Shown: positions 1 to 10,910, numbered from the stretch's first letter. The stretch: DNA of 23,901 nt from an uncultured Gilliamella sp. (GCA_945291235.1 CALYQY010000032.1:1-23901); one strand, 5' to 3'. The notes: generated by a model not told the origin, from the sequence alone. Made by a program: numbers and translations.

Positions 1-33
1 CCATTTCATTCGCAACGTCATAACCAACACTGC

Positions 34-110
34 GAGGCGCATTATGCTTGTGTTAAGCCAAATCGTCAACCCTTTTTTTTAGATATTTCAAAAAAAAGTC
101 GCAACTGATT
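34..110 (-). promoter_or_regulatory. Stable-RNA-type promoter reading off the left edge
   Basis: On the minus strand a -35 box TTGACG (64-69) and a -10 box CATAAT (41-46) are separated by exactly 17 bp. The -10 is followed by a GC-rich discriminator GCGCCTCG, closely resembling the TATAATGCGCC context of E. coli rRNA P1 promoters. Upstream of the -35 (70-105) are runs of A and T that resemble an UP element. The transcript would start near 33-34 and leave the window, so its gene (a tRNA or rRNA operon is the natural guess) is not visible. Confidence 0.72.
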
Positions 111-119
111 AAGATGCAA

Positions 120-1217
120 TCAAATCCAGTTTAATAACGCTTCAATTCGTCTTTTTTGTAACTCAACTTGAATAAACTTTCCTGCAAAGCCTTCTGCAAT
201 AATATCTTGCACATTGACACTACTAGCGATTTTATAAGCGTCTTTAAGATATCGAGCTTGAGTAAACTCCTTGCTGGTTGCATAAGCTTGGCCAGCAGCA
301 ATCAGTTGATTAAGATGCGCCGGATTTCGCCAAACATCAATACTATTGAATAAATCATTAAGTTGTTGCGCTGTCAGTTTGTCAGCACAAACGGCACGAT
401 TAATGTTTTGTTGCACCATAATAGCTGTCTTAGAAAAGTTATTTGGCGCTTTAATGTGTGAACATAATGCCTCAACAGATTGACGTGTTGGCATCTTGGC
501 ACATAACACAGCAAAACGCACCACAAGTTCGTCAGTAATTAAAGCTGATTGTTTCAATGCCGCTAAATTCGCTTCAGAGAGTGTTAAAGGTGTAAACAAG
601 ATTGATAGCGCCCCACACTGTTCCAGAACTTCAAAATAGATTTGTGGATTTTGGGTCGCTAAAGCCTTTTCGGTCTCTTTCCAAACCCGTTCGGGTGTGA
701 GGGAATTAACCTCGCCCCCCTGCACCATCTCAACCATTAAATCTTGAGTCTCTTGAGCAATGGTAAAACCTAAATGAGCATAACGAGCAGCAAAACGAGC
801 AACACGTAAGATACGCAAAGGATCTTCTCGAAAAGCGGGGGAAACATGGCGTAATAATTTATGATTGAGATCTTCAACACCATGGTAAGGATCAACTATA
901 TTGCCGTTTTCGTCCATTGCAATAGCATTAATGGTCAAATCCCGGCGAATAAGATCTTGTTCTAGGGTAATTGTTTTATTGAAATCACAGATAAATCCGG
1001 TATAACCTTTACCGGATTTTCTTTCGGTGCGAGCTAAAGCATACTCTTCTTTTGTGACAGGGTGTAAAAAGACAGGAAAGTCTTTACCCACTTGCTGGTA
1101 ACCTAATGATAAAAGTTCATCGGGTGTTGCACCTACAACCACCCAATCACGATCCGTCACCGGTAGATTTAACAATCTATCCCGTACAGAGCCACCAACA
1201 AGATAGATTTTACTCAT
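120..1217 (-). CDS. cca: CCA-adding tRNA nucleotidyltransferase lacking the HD domain
   Basis: This enzyme adds or repairs the 3'-terminal CCA of tRNAs in the cytoplasm. The class II nucleotidyltransferase head is intact: GGSVRDR at residues 8-14, the metal-binding Asp22 and Asp24 in DRDW, then RTERKSG, RRDLTINA, DPLRILRVARFAARYAHLG and LTPERVWKE. The protein is 365 residues against about 412 in E. coli. The difference lies in the C-terminal half: where E. coli has the HD motif (LCHDLGKG, His255-Asp256) this protein reads LCAKMPTR, with Ala240-Lys241 in those places, and the following His-rich stretch is deleted. CCA addition should be retained while the phosphatase/phosphodiesterase activities of the E. 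coli enzyme should be absent. The ATG directly abuts the TAA of ygiM (TAAATG), so translation is probably coupled. The ygiM-cca pair is also found in E. coli. Confidence 0.96.
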   Translation of the reverse strand: MSKIYLVGGSVRDRLLNLPVTDRDWVVVGATPDELLSLGYQQVGKDFPVFLHPVTKEEYALARTERKSGKGYTGFICDFNKTITLEQDLIRRDLTINAIAMDENGNIVDPYHGVEDLNHKLLRHVSPAFREDPLRILRVARFAARYAHLGFTIAQETQDLMVEMVQGGEVNSLTPERVWKETEKALATQNPQIYFEVLEQCGALSILFTPLTLSEANLAALKQSALITDELVVRFAVLCAKMPTRQSVEALCSHIKAPNNFSKTAIMVQQNINRAVCADKLTAQQLNDLFNSIDVWRNPAHLNQLIAAGQAYATSKEFTQARYLKDAYKIASSVNVQDIIAEGFAGKFIQVELQKRRIEALLNWI

Positions 1218-1832
1218 TTAGCGCATCCACCGATCTTTATTGCGTCGACGAGGAATAATATGAGGTAAAATAAGCCCCAAAATTAAACCGCCACCGGCAA
1301 CAAGTCCACCATAAGTGAACCATGTGACAATCAGATCACGGCGCTTGTCATCAACTTGATTTAACATTGATTCAAGTTGAGTTTCAAGCTGTTTTGATTT
1401 TGCTTCAAGTTCTTTATTTTTATTTTGCAACGTCTCAACTAATTCATCAGAAACTTGTAGTTTTTCAACATAGCTTTTAACCATATCTTGTTGATGTTTT
1501 TCTGCATTTTCGACTTTATCTTTATATTCAGCAAGTTGGGCTTCTAATTCAGGAAAACGCTCTTTATAACTAGGATTTTCGCTCAATTTTGCTGACTCGA
1601 TCCAAGCAGAACCACCATTACGAGTCTGAATTCGTGTATATTTACCGTCAGCACTTTTTTCTAATTCAACAACTTTATCGCCAGCTTTAACTGAACCTGA
1701 GAAAGCATAATTAGAGCTCGGTCCTCGACGTAAATACACATCCACATTGTCAGATACATATTTATCGACAGCATTGGCACTAAAGACTAATGTTAAAAGC
1801 GAAACAAAAGTAATAATATTCTGTTTTTTCAT
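1218..1832 (-). CDS. ygiM: YgiM-type SH3-domain membrane protein (TIGR04211 family)
   Basis: A 204-residue envelope protein. Residues 1-21 form a signal peptide ending in SANA. A bacterial SH3-like domain follows (about 25-90, with VYLRRGPSSNY and GGSAWIES), then a charged heptad-rich coiled coil (about 90-160), one transmembrane helix (about 168-190) and a short basic tail, RRRNKDRWMR. This order, the length (E. coli YgiM is about 206 residues) and the position just upstream of cca identify the family. The SH3 domain should sit in the periplasm, tethered to the inner membrane by the C-terminal helix. Its biochemical role is not established. The Shine-Dalgarno sequence is weak. The start chosen places the signal peptide at the N-terminus. 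Confidence 0.9.
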   Translation of the reverse strand: MKKQNIITFVSLLTLVFSANAVDKYVSDNVDVYLRRGPSSNYAFSGSVKAGDKVVELEKSADGKYTRIQTRNGGSAWIESAKLSENPSYKERFPELEAQLAEYKDKVENAEKHQQDMVKSYVEKLQVSDELVETLQNKNKELEAKSKQLETQLESMLNQVDDKRRDLIVTWFTYGGLVAGGGLILGLILPHIIPRRRNKDRWMR

Positions 1833-1842
1833 GATATTTCTG

Positions 1843-1922
1843 CTATTTATTCATAATTGTTACATAATAACATAAAAAATAGGCTTTTCGCATAACCATT
1901 TAGAATAATTATGAATAAATAG
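1843..1922. repeat. Perfect 16-bp inverted repeat upstream of ygiM
   Basis: CTATTTATTCATAATT at 1843-1858 is repeated as its exact reverse complement at 1907-1922, with 48 bp between. The pair lies between the ygiM start codon and the control region of the alpha-galactosidase. It could bind a regulator at two sites in opposite orientation, or fold as a long-looped hairpin in the ygiM leader. Function unknown. Confidence 0.6.
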
Positions 1923-1945
1923 ATAATAAGTTTTCAGTTAAAAAA

Positions 1946-1959
1946 TGAAACCGATTACA
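1946..1959 (+). promoter_or_regulatory. GalR operator for the alpha-galactosidase gene
   Basis: TGAAACCGATTACA is an imperfect palindrome around a central CG and fits the GalR/GalS consensus GTGKAANCGNTTNCAC at 13 of 16 positions when one flanking base on each side is included. It shares CGATTACAT with the lacZ operator at 7671-7684. It is centred at 1952.5, about 60 bp upstream of the predicted start of transcription, like the external operator of E. coli galETK. Confidence 0.72.
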
Positions 1960-1964
1960 TTTTA

Positions 1965-2013
1965 TGAGATCTTAATCACAAAATTAACAATTAATAATAC
2001 TATTTTAGTTCAA
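1965..2013 (+). promoter_or_regulatory. CRP site and class II promoter for the alpha-galactosidase
   Basis: TGAGA-N6-TCACA at 1965-1980 matches the CRP core TGTGA-N6-TCACA at 9 of 10 positions. Its centre (1972.5) lies 20 bp downstream of the GalR operator centre. A -10-like TATTTT (2001-2006) would give a start near 2013, placing CRP at about -41, the class II position. No good -35 is present, as expected for a CRP-dependent promoter. Confidence 0.6.
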
Positions 2014-2059
2014 TTTTCATTATCTTATACCCGTGATGTGATTAACTTTGGGAGAAGAC

Positions 2060-4177
2060 ATGAACTATCATCTTAGAAATAATAATATCGATATTATCTT
2101 ACGCACTAAACCTTATGCAGAACTTTGTTATTTTGGTAAACGGTTACATGACAAATCACCGGATGCGATAGATATGTTTATACCTGCGGTGCCTAATGCG
2201 CGTATTGATGTTGACGTACCTTTTACTCTTAGCCCCGAAGAAGGCTTAGGTAATTTTAGTACCCCCGGGCTTGAAGGGCATCGAAATGGCCAAGATTGGT
2301 CACCTGTTTTTGTCACCAAAGAAGTTAAAACATCCGGTAATGACATCACCATAATCAGTGAGGATAATATTGCAAAACTCCGGTTAACTAGCAGATTAAT
2401 TTTGGATGATAGCGGCGTTTTGCAGTGTCAAAATAGTCTGACTAATTTAGCGGATGAACCCTATCAAGTTAGCCGTCTATCAGTAACACTACCTATTCCG
2501 GAACGAGCGCAGGAGCTAATGGCATTTAGTGGGCGGTGGATTAAAGAGTTTTTCCCGCACCGAACAAAAATAGAACATTGTGGATATTTACAGGAAAACC
2601 GCCGTGGGCGCACATCGCACGAATATTTTCCGGGAATGGTTGTAGGCGCAGAAGGATTTAAAGAACAGACTGGCGAAGTTTGGGGAATTCATTTGGGTTG
2701 GAGTGGTAATCACCGAATTCAAGTCGCCGTAAAAAGTAATGGTAAACGTTTTATTCAAGCAGAAGCTCTCTACTATTCAGGTGAGATATCTTTAGCTAAA
2801 GGAGAAACACTCAGCACGCCTTGGCTATATGCGACTTATAGCGATGAAGGCTTAAATAAAATGAGCCAAAATTTTCATCAATTTTTACGCCAAAATATCA
2901 TTAAATTTGTACAAAATAAACCACGTCCGGTACATCTTAATACTTGGGAAGGGATCTTTTTTGACCATAACCCGGATTATATTATGCAAATGGCAACCAA
3001 AGCAGCTCAAATGGGCGTGGAACGCTTTATTATTGACGACGGTTGGTTTGGTAAACGAGACGATGACTATCAAGCATTAGGTGATTGGTATTTAGATGAA
3101 CGAAAATACCCAAATGGTTTAGAGCCTGTAATTAAACATGTGAAAGATCTCGGTATGGAATTTGGTATCTGGGTCGAACCGGAGATGATCAATAAAAATT
3201 CTGATCTTTATCGGGCTCATCCGGATTGGTTACTCGAGTTACGAGGATACAATCAACCAGAAGGGCGACATCAATATTTACTCGATTTACAAAATCCAGC
3301 CGTTTTTGATTACCTATTGGAAAGATTGACTTGGTTGCTCAGTAGTTATGATATTGATTACATTAAATGGGATATGAATCGTGAAATCGTTCAAGCTGGT
3401 CATGAAGGCTACCCGGCAATTGTCGGACAAACAAAAGCACTTTATCGATTGATTGATATCTTACAACAAAAATTCCCTCATGTTGAAATTGAATCGTGTT
3501 CATCAGGTGGTGGGCGTATTGATTATGAGATTTTAAAACGAACTCAACGTTTCTGGACTTCAGACTCTAACGATGCCTTAGATCGACAAATTATTCAACG
3601 TGGTATGAGTTATTTCTTCCCTCCAGAGGTAATGGGGGCGCATATTGGTGGTGCATTATGCCATACAACTTTCCGTCAATTACACATGAATTTACGGGGC
3701 TTAACAGCGTTATTCGGACATATGGGCGTTGAGCTAGACCCGGTTAAAGAGTCAGACGCTGAGCAACAAGGTTTTGCGCACTATATCAAATTACATAAAC
3801 AACTTCAGCCATTACTGCATAATGGTAACAGCGTTCGTTTAGATGTGGACGATGCGCCAGCTATGCAAAGTTATGGGGTTGTCAGCCAAGACCAAAAACA
3901 AGCCGCTTTCATTGTCGCACAATTAGCACTACCAACTTATGCATTAAGTGGTAATTTACGTTTAACAGGTTTATTACCGGATAAACAATATCACATTGAA
4001 GTGTTAGATATGCCGGATAATATTGATCCAAAAATTAGTGGTCATGCAATGAAAGTATTACCAAAATGGATGGAGCAACAAACCATATTATCTGGAGATT
4101 GGTTAATGAATATCGGATTACCATTGCCAGTTCTAGATCCTGCTACGGCAATGCTGATAAAAGTAACAGCTAAATAA
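2060..4177 (+). CDS. Alpha-galactosidase, glycoside hydrolase family 36
   Basis: A cytoplasmic enzyme (no signal peptide) that removes terminal alpha-1,6-galactose from melibiose or the raffinose family. The 705-residue length is normal for bacterial GH36 (RafA and AgaA are about 710-730). An N-terminal beta-sandwich domain is followed by a TIM barrel containing NTWEG, DDGWFGKRDDD, GIWVEPEMI, YIKWDMNR with the predicted nucleophile Asp438, CSSGGGRIDYE, and WTSDSNDALDR with the predicted acid/base Asp502. A C-terminal beta domain ends the protein. I chose the ATG at 2060 because GGGAG (2050-2054) sits 5 bp before it. An in-frame TTG at 2048 would overlap that ribosome binding site. It is probably controlled by GalR and CRP through the sites at 1946-1980. 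The lone regulator galR follows 350 bp downstream. Confidence 0.95.
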   Translation: MNYHLRNNNIDIILRTKPYAELCYFGKRLHDKSPDAIDMFIPAVPNARIDVDVPFTLSPEEGLGNFSTPGLEGHRNGQDWSPVFVTKEVKTSGNDITIISEDNIAKLRLTSRLILDDSGVLQCQNSLTNLADEPYQVSRLSVTLPIPERAQELMAFSGRWIKEFFPHRTKIEHCGYLQENRRGRTSHEYFPGMVVGAEGFKEQTGEVWGIHLGWSGNHRIQVAVKSNGKRFIQAEALYYSGEISLAKGETLSTPWLYATYSDEGLNKMSQNFHQFLRQNIIKFVQNKPRPVHLNTWEGIFFDHNPDYIMQMATKAAQMGVERFIIDDGWFGKRDDDYQALGDWYLDERKYPNGLEPVIKHVKDLGMEFGIWVEPEMINKNSDLYRAHPDWLLELRGYNQPEGRHQYLLDLQNPAVFDYLLERLTWLLSSYDIDYIKWDMNREIVQAGHEGYPAIVGQTKALYRLIDILQQKFPHVEIESCSSGGGRIDYEILKRTQRFWTSDSNDALDRQIIQRGMSYFFPPEVMGAHIGGALCHTTFRQLHMNLRGLTALFGHMGVELDPVKESDAEQQGFAHYIKLHKQLQPLLHNGNSVRLDVDDAPAMQSYGVVSQDQKQAAFIVAQLALPTYALSGNLRLTGLLPDKQYHIEVLDMPDNIDPKISGHAMKVLPKWMEQQTILSGDWLMNIGLPLPVLDPATAMLIKVTAK

Positions 4178-4213
4178 TATGACTTAAAATCCATAACTTA
4201 GCATTTATGAAAA

Positions 4214-4255
4214 AAAGGGGAAATGGTGAAAATATCCACGTCCCCTTTAATAACT
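4214..4255. terminator. Hairpin terminator, stronger on the minus strand
   Basis: An 8-bp stem AAAGGGGA (4214-4221) / TCCCCTTT (4241-4248) closes a 19-nt loop that has further TGG/CCA pairing. On the minus strand the stem is followed at once by a run of Ts (4217 down to 4211). On the plus strand it is followed by a looser AT-rich tract (4249-4260). It may end the alpha-galactosidase transcript, but it looks like a better terminator for something read on the minus strand. Confidence 0.6.
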
Positions 4256-4460
4256 TATTTTTACTGAAACGATTCAGGATTAGATAGGGTTTGGCAAACT
4301 TAACGTTTTGCCTTATCATGCATAGTGAAGTCACATATTTGGAGTAATATGTTTTACAAACAGAATCAACTTTAGGATGCAAGTAAAATGATTCAAGTGC
4401 AGGTTCCCCTTCCGCTTTACTAGCCCTTTTTGTTTTTAATCGTTGGTAGTCTACAAGCTC
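4256..4460 (-). other. Unassigned intergenic stretch with an open minus-strand frame
   Basis: No gene could be recognised here. On the minus strand one reading frame stays open from inside galR down to a stop at 4170, about 115 codons of it in this intergenic region, which is long for AT-rich non-coding DNA. The intergenic part contains small inverted repeats (GGCAAA 4293-4298 with TTTGCC 4307-4312; CATATT 4334-4339 with AATATG 4346-4351) and ends at the minus-strand terminator at 4214-4248. It could be a decayed gene, a dispersed intergenic repeat, or a small RNA. A GalR-like core GAAACGATTC lies at 4267-4276, but without the outer GTG/CAC arms. Confidence 0.3.
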
Positions 4461-4464
4461 TATA

Positions 4465-4500
4465 TTGACAAATAATATACATAAAAACATAATTTTATAA
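4465..4500 (+). promoter_or_regulatory. Sigma-70 promoter of galR
   Basis: A consensus -35 TTGACA (4465-4470), a 17-bp spacer and -10 CATAAT (4488-4493) give a predicted start near 4500, about 28 nt before the ATG. The ribosome binding site AAGGG (4515-4519) lies 8 nt before the start codon. No CRP or complete GalR site overlaps this promoter, so galR looks constitutively expressed. Confidence 0.75.
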
Positions 4501-4527
4501 GAAGTAATTAAATAAAGGGTCTTTTTT

Positions 4528-5535
4528 ATGGCGACAATAAAAGATGTTGCACAATTAGCTAAAGTATCTGTTGCAACAGTATCAAGAGTGATCAATAACG
4601 CAGACAATGTCAGTGATAAAACACGTGAAATTGTGAAAAAAGCCATGGAAAAATTAGACTATTATCCAGATGCTAATGCACGTGCATTATCCCAGCAAAA
4701 TTCAAATACAATCGGTATTGTCGTTGCGGATGTCTCTGATCCTTTTTTTGGCGCTATGGTCACAACAATTGAGAAAGTGGCCAAACGAACAGGAAACTTT
4801 TTATTAATTGGTAATGGATATCATCAAGAAGAACAAGAATACAATGCTATCACGCAGCTCATTGAACACCGATGCTCATCACTGGTTGTCCATGCTAAAG
4901 TTTTGCCAGACTCTAGATTAATAAAGTTAATGCAACAAGTACCGGGCATGGTTTTAATTAACCGAATAGTAAAAGGTTTTGAAAAACGTTGTATCGCTCT
5001 TGATGATCGCTATGGGTCATATTTAGCGGTTAAACATTTGATCCAAAATGGTCATCGTCAAATTGGTTATTTATGTTCTAATCATGAAATATCTGACTCA
5101 TCAGATCGATTACAAGGTTATAAAGAGGCATTAGCTGAACATAATATAAAAGTTGATGAAAATTTAATTACTTTTGCATCACCAAATGAAGTCGGTGGCG
5201 AGCAAGCAATGATGTCATTACTTGAACGCAATCGACAGATTACCGCTATAGCTTGCTACAATGACTCCATGGCAGCAGGTGCAATGTCGGTTTTGTATGA
5301 CAACGATATTAAAATTCCTAACGAAGTTTCGATTATTGGTTTTGATGATTTATTACTGGCACGGTACTTACATCCAAAATTAACCACTGTTCGCTATCCG
5401 TTACAAACTATGGCTGAGCAAGCTGCTGAACTTGCCTTGTTATTAGCTAAAGGCGAAGAGCCTCCGACTAATCTAGTTAATGTATTTGTACCTACATTAA
5501 CCAAACGCTATTCAGTTAATTTTATTCAAGAATAA
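4528..5535 (+). CDS. galR: Galactose repressor of the LacI/GalR family
   Basis: A DNA-binding transcription regulator of 335 residues (E. coli GalR is 343). The N-terminal helix-turn-helix MATIKDVAQLAKVSVATVSR and the hinge PDANARALSQQNSNTIG are nearly identical to E. coli GalR. The effector domain keeps long GalR-specific stretches: VADVSDPFFGAMV, NFLLIGNGYH, HRCSSLVVHAK, PGMVLINRI, RCIALDDRYG, IGYLCSNH and ACYNDSMAAGAM. It should bind GTGKAANCGNTTNCAC operators as a dimer and be released by galactose. Such sites occur before both the alpha-galactosidase and lacZ, so its local regulon is visible in this window. In E. coli galR is beside lysA; here it sits inside the galactoside block. Because GalR and GalS are paralogues, GalS-like behaviour cannot be excluded, but this is the only copy here. 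Confidence 0.93.
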   Translation: MATIKDVAQLAKVSVATVSRVINNADNVSDKTREIVKKAMEKLDYYPDANARALSQQNSNTIGIVVADVSDPFFGAMVTTIEKVAKRTGNFLLIGNGYHQEEQEYNAITQLIEHRCSSLVVHAKVLPDSRLIKLMQQVPGMVLINRIVKGFEKRCIALDDRYGSYLAVKHLIQNGHRQIGYLCSNHEISDSSDRLQGYKEALAEHNIKVDENLITFASPNEVGGEQAMMSLLERNRQITAIACYNDSMAAGAMSVLYDNDIKIPNEVSIIGFDDLLLARYLHPKLTTVRYPLQTMAEQAAELALLLAKGEEPPTNLVNVFVPTLTKRYSVNFIQE

Positions 5536-5568
5536 GTTTAAATTTTCCTATTTCCTAAAATATAAATA

Positions 5569-5628
5569 TCATCTGAACAATTTGAGCAAAGCAAATTAAC
5601 CTTGTCATTGTTCAGATGAAATTTTTTT
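5569..5628. terminator. Bidirectional terminator between galR and the porin
   Basis: A perfect 13-bp stem TCATCTGAACAAT (5569-5581) / ATTGTTCAGATGA (5607-5619) with a 25-nt loop is followed on the plus strand by seven Ts (5622-5628). It lies between convergent genes and ends galR. The minus strand has an AT-rich but less uniform tail, so it may also serve the porin. Confidence 0.75.
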
Positions 5629-5645
5629 GATTTTAGCCGTAATGA

Positions 5646-7373
<1,728 letters not shown>

Positions 7374-7421
7374 CTACTCATTTATTTTGCTGAACAATTA
7401 AAAGCCCCGTAAATTTGGGAC

Positions 7422-7460
7422 AAAAAAAAACCTAAAGAACAGTTTTCGCTGTTCTTTAGG
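7422..7460 (-). terminator. Leader terminator (attenuator) of the porin gene
   Basis: CCTAAAGAACAG (7460-7449) pairs perfectly with CTGTTCTTTAGG (7442-7431) around a 6-nt loop, followed on the minus strand by nine Ts (7430-7422). This textbook intrinsic terminator lies about 55 bp before the porin start codon and inside its leader. It would stop porin transcription unless antitermination occurs. Confidence 0.93.
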
Positions 7461-7493
7461 TTTTGCCCGATAATATATGCTCGGTAACAATCC
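7455..7493 (-). promoter_or_regulatory. BglG/LicT-type ribonucleic antiterminator (RAT)
   Basis: Read on the minus strand, the leader has GGATTGTTAC (7493-7484), an upper stem CCGA/TCGG with a 10-nt loop, then GCAAAACCTAAA (7466-7455). This is the conserved RAT layout of bgl, lic and sac leaders: GGATTGTTAC, a CTGC/GCAG-like stem, then GCAAAACC. Its 3' side (CCTAAA) is also the 5' arm of the terminator at 7431-7460, so the two folds are mutually exclusive. A BglG-family protein, controlled by PTS phosphorylation, should stabilise the RAT and let transcription reach the porin. No such protein is encoded in this window. Confidence 0.92.
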
Positions 7494-7509
7494 AAATCCA
7501 TTTATGGAC

Positions 7510-7544
7510 GCTTTTTAATATAACGAATAAAAATGGTTATTCAA
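7510..7544 (-). promoter_or_regulatory. Promoter of the porin gene
   Basis: On the minus strand TTGAAT (7544-7539) and TATATT (7522-7517) are separated by 16 bp, predicting a start near 7510. The transcript would begin with a small palindrome (TCCATTTATGGA, 7497-7508) and then run directly into the RAT. The perfect CRP site at 7562-7577 would be centred at about -59. Confidence 0.62.
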
Positions 7545-7561
7545 AAACTTATTGCCAATAT

Positions 7562-7577
7562 TGTGAACTATATCACA
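7562..7577 (-). promoter_or_regulatory. crp binding site: CRP site with perfect half-sites
   Basis: TGTGA-ACTATA-TCACA matches both half-sites of the CRP consensus exactly. The centre at 7569.5 is about 59 bp upstream of the predicted porin start (class I position) but about 168 bp upstream of the predicted lacZ start, so it most likely serves the porin. Confidence 0.85.
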
Positions 7578-7612
7578 GTAATAATTTTTTTGTTGTTAGC
7601 AAAAATTGGAGG

Positions 7613-7626
7613 TGTAATCGCATATT
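7613..7626 (-). promoter_or_regulatory. Upstream GalR operator in the porin-lacZ region
   Basis: TGTAATCGCATATT, preceded by a G, has a perfect left GalR half-site (GTGTAANCG) and a degenerate right half. Its first 12 bases are the exact reverse complement of 7673-7684. The centres of the two sites are 58 bp apart, so the two could act together. Confidence 0.6.
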
Positions 7627-7670
7627 AATTTTGAAGATAAAAAACAACTAATAATCTTATTTAATAAATA

Positions 7671-7684
7671 TGTATGCGATTACA
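7671..7684 (+). promoter_or_regulatory. GalR operator of lacZ (external-operator position)
   Basis: TGTATGCGATTACA is a near-palindrome around CG that matches the GalR consensus with both outer half-sites. It shares CGATTACAT with the operator at 1946-1959. The centre (7677.5) is 19 bp upstream of a CRP-like site and about 60 bp upstream of the predicted lacZ start, matching E. coli gal P1 geometry. Confidence 0.72.
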
Positions 7685-7688
7685 TAAA

Positions 7689-7737
7689 TGTTAAGTTGAT
7701 CACTGTTTTTGAACGTTGGTTATTTATAATTAAAGAG
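7689..7737 (+). promoter_or_regulatory. CRP-like site and promoter of lacZ
   Basis: TGTTA-AGTTGA-TCACT (7689-7704) fits the CRP core at 8 of 10 positions. A perfect -10 TATAAT (7725-7730) predicts a start near 7737, placing CRP at about -41. The -35 is poor, which fits class II CRP activation. The 5' untranslated region would be about 60 nt with GGAG at 7788-7791 before the ATG. Confidence 0.62.
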
Positions 7738-7760
7738 ATTTAAAAACGTATATGAATTAA

Positions 7761-10883
<3,123 letters not shown>

Positions 10884-10910
10884 GATAAGCCGATTTTGAC
10901 CAAATAAAAT

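Noticed and set aside
1..108. Plus-strand reading frames open from the left edge to stops at 80-82 and 106-108
   Set aside because: They overlap a clear minus-strand stable-RNA promoter, are short, and their peptides look like no known protein ending.
1843..1922. Arms of the inverted repeat as ArgR boxes
   Set aside because: Each arm resembles only half an ARG box (TATGAATAAATA); the second half is missing in both, so ArgR binding cannot be supported.
2048..2059. Upstream TTG start for the alpha-galactosidase
   Set aside because: It would lie on the ribosome binding site GGGAG that serves the ATG at 2060, and the four extra residues are not a family feature.
4265..4278. GalR-like palindrome CTGAAACGATTCAG upstream of galR
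   Set aside because: Only the core matches; the GTG/CAC arms are missing and it lies about 190 bp upstream of the galR promoter.
4470..4646. Minus-strand open frame extending through the beginning of galR
   Set aside because: This part is antisense to the highly conserved GalR DNA-binding domain, so it is a shadow; only the intergenic part was kept as an open question.
7463..7651. Small plus-strand open frame in the porin-lacZ intergenic region
   Set aside because: It runs antisense through the RAT, the porin promoter and the CRP site and lacks a ribosome binding site.
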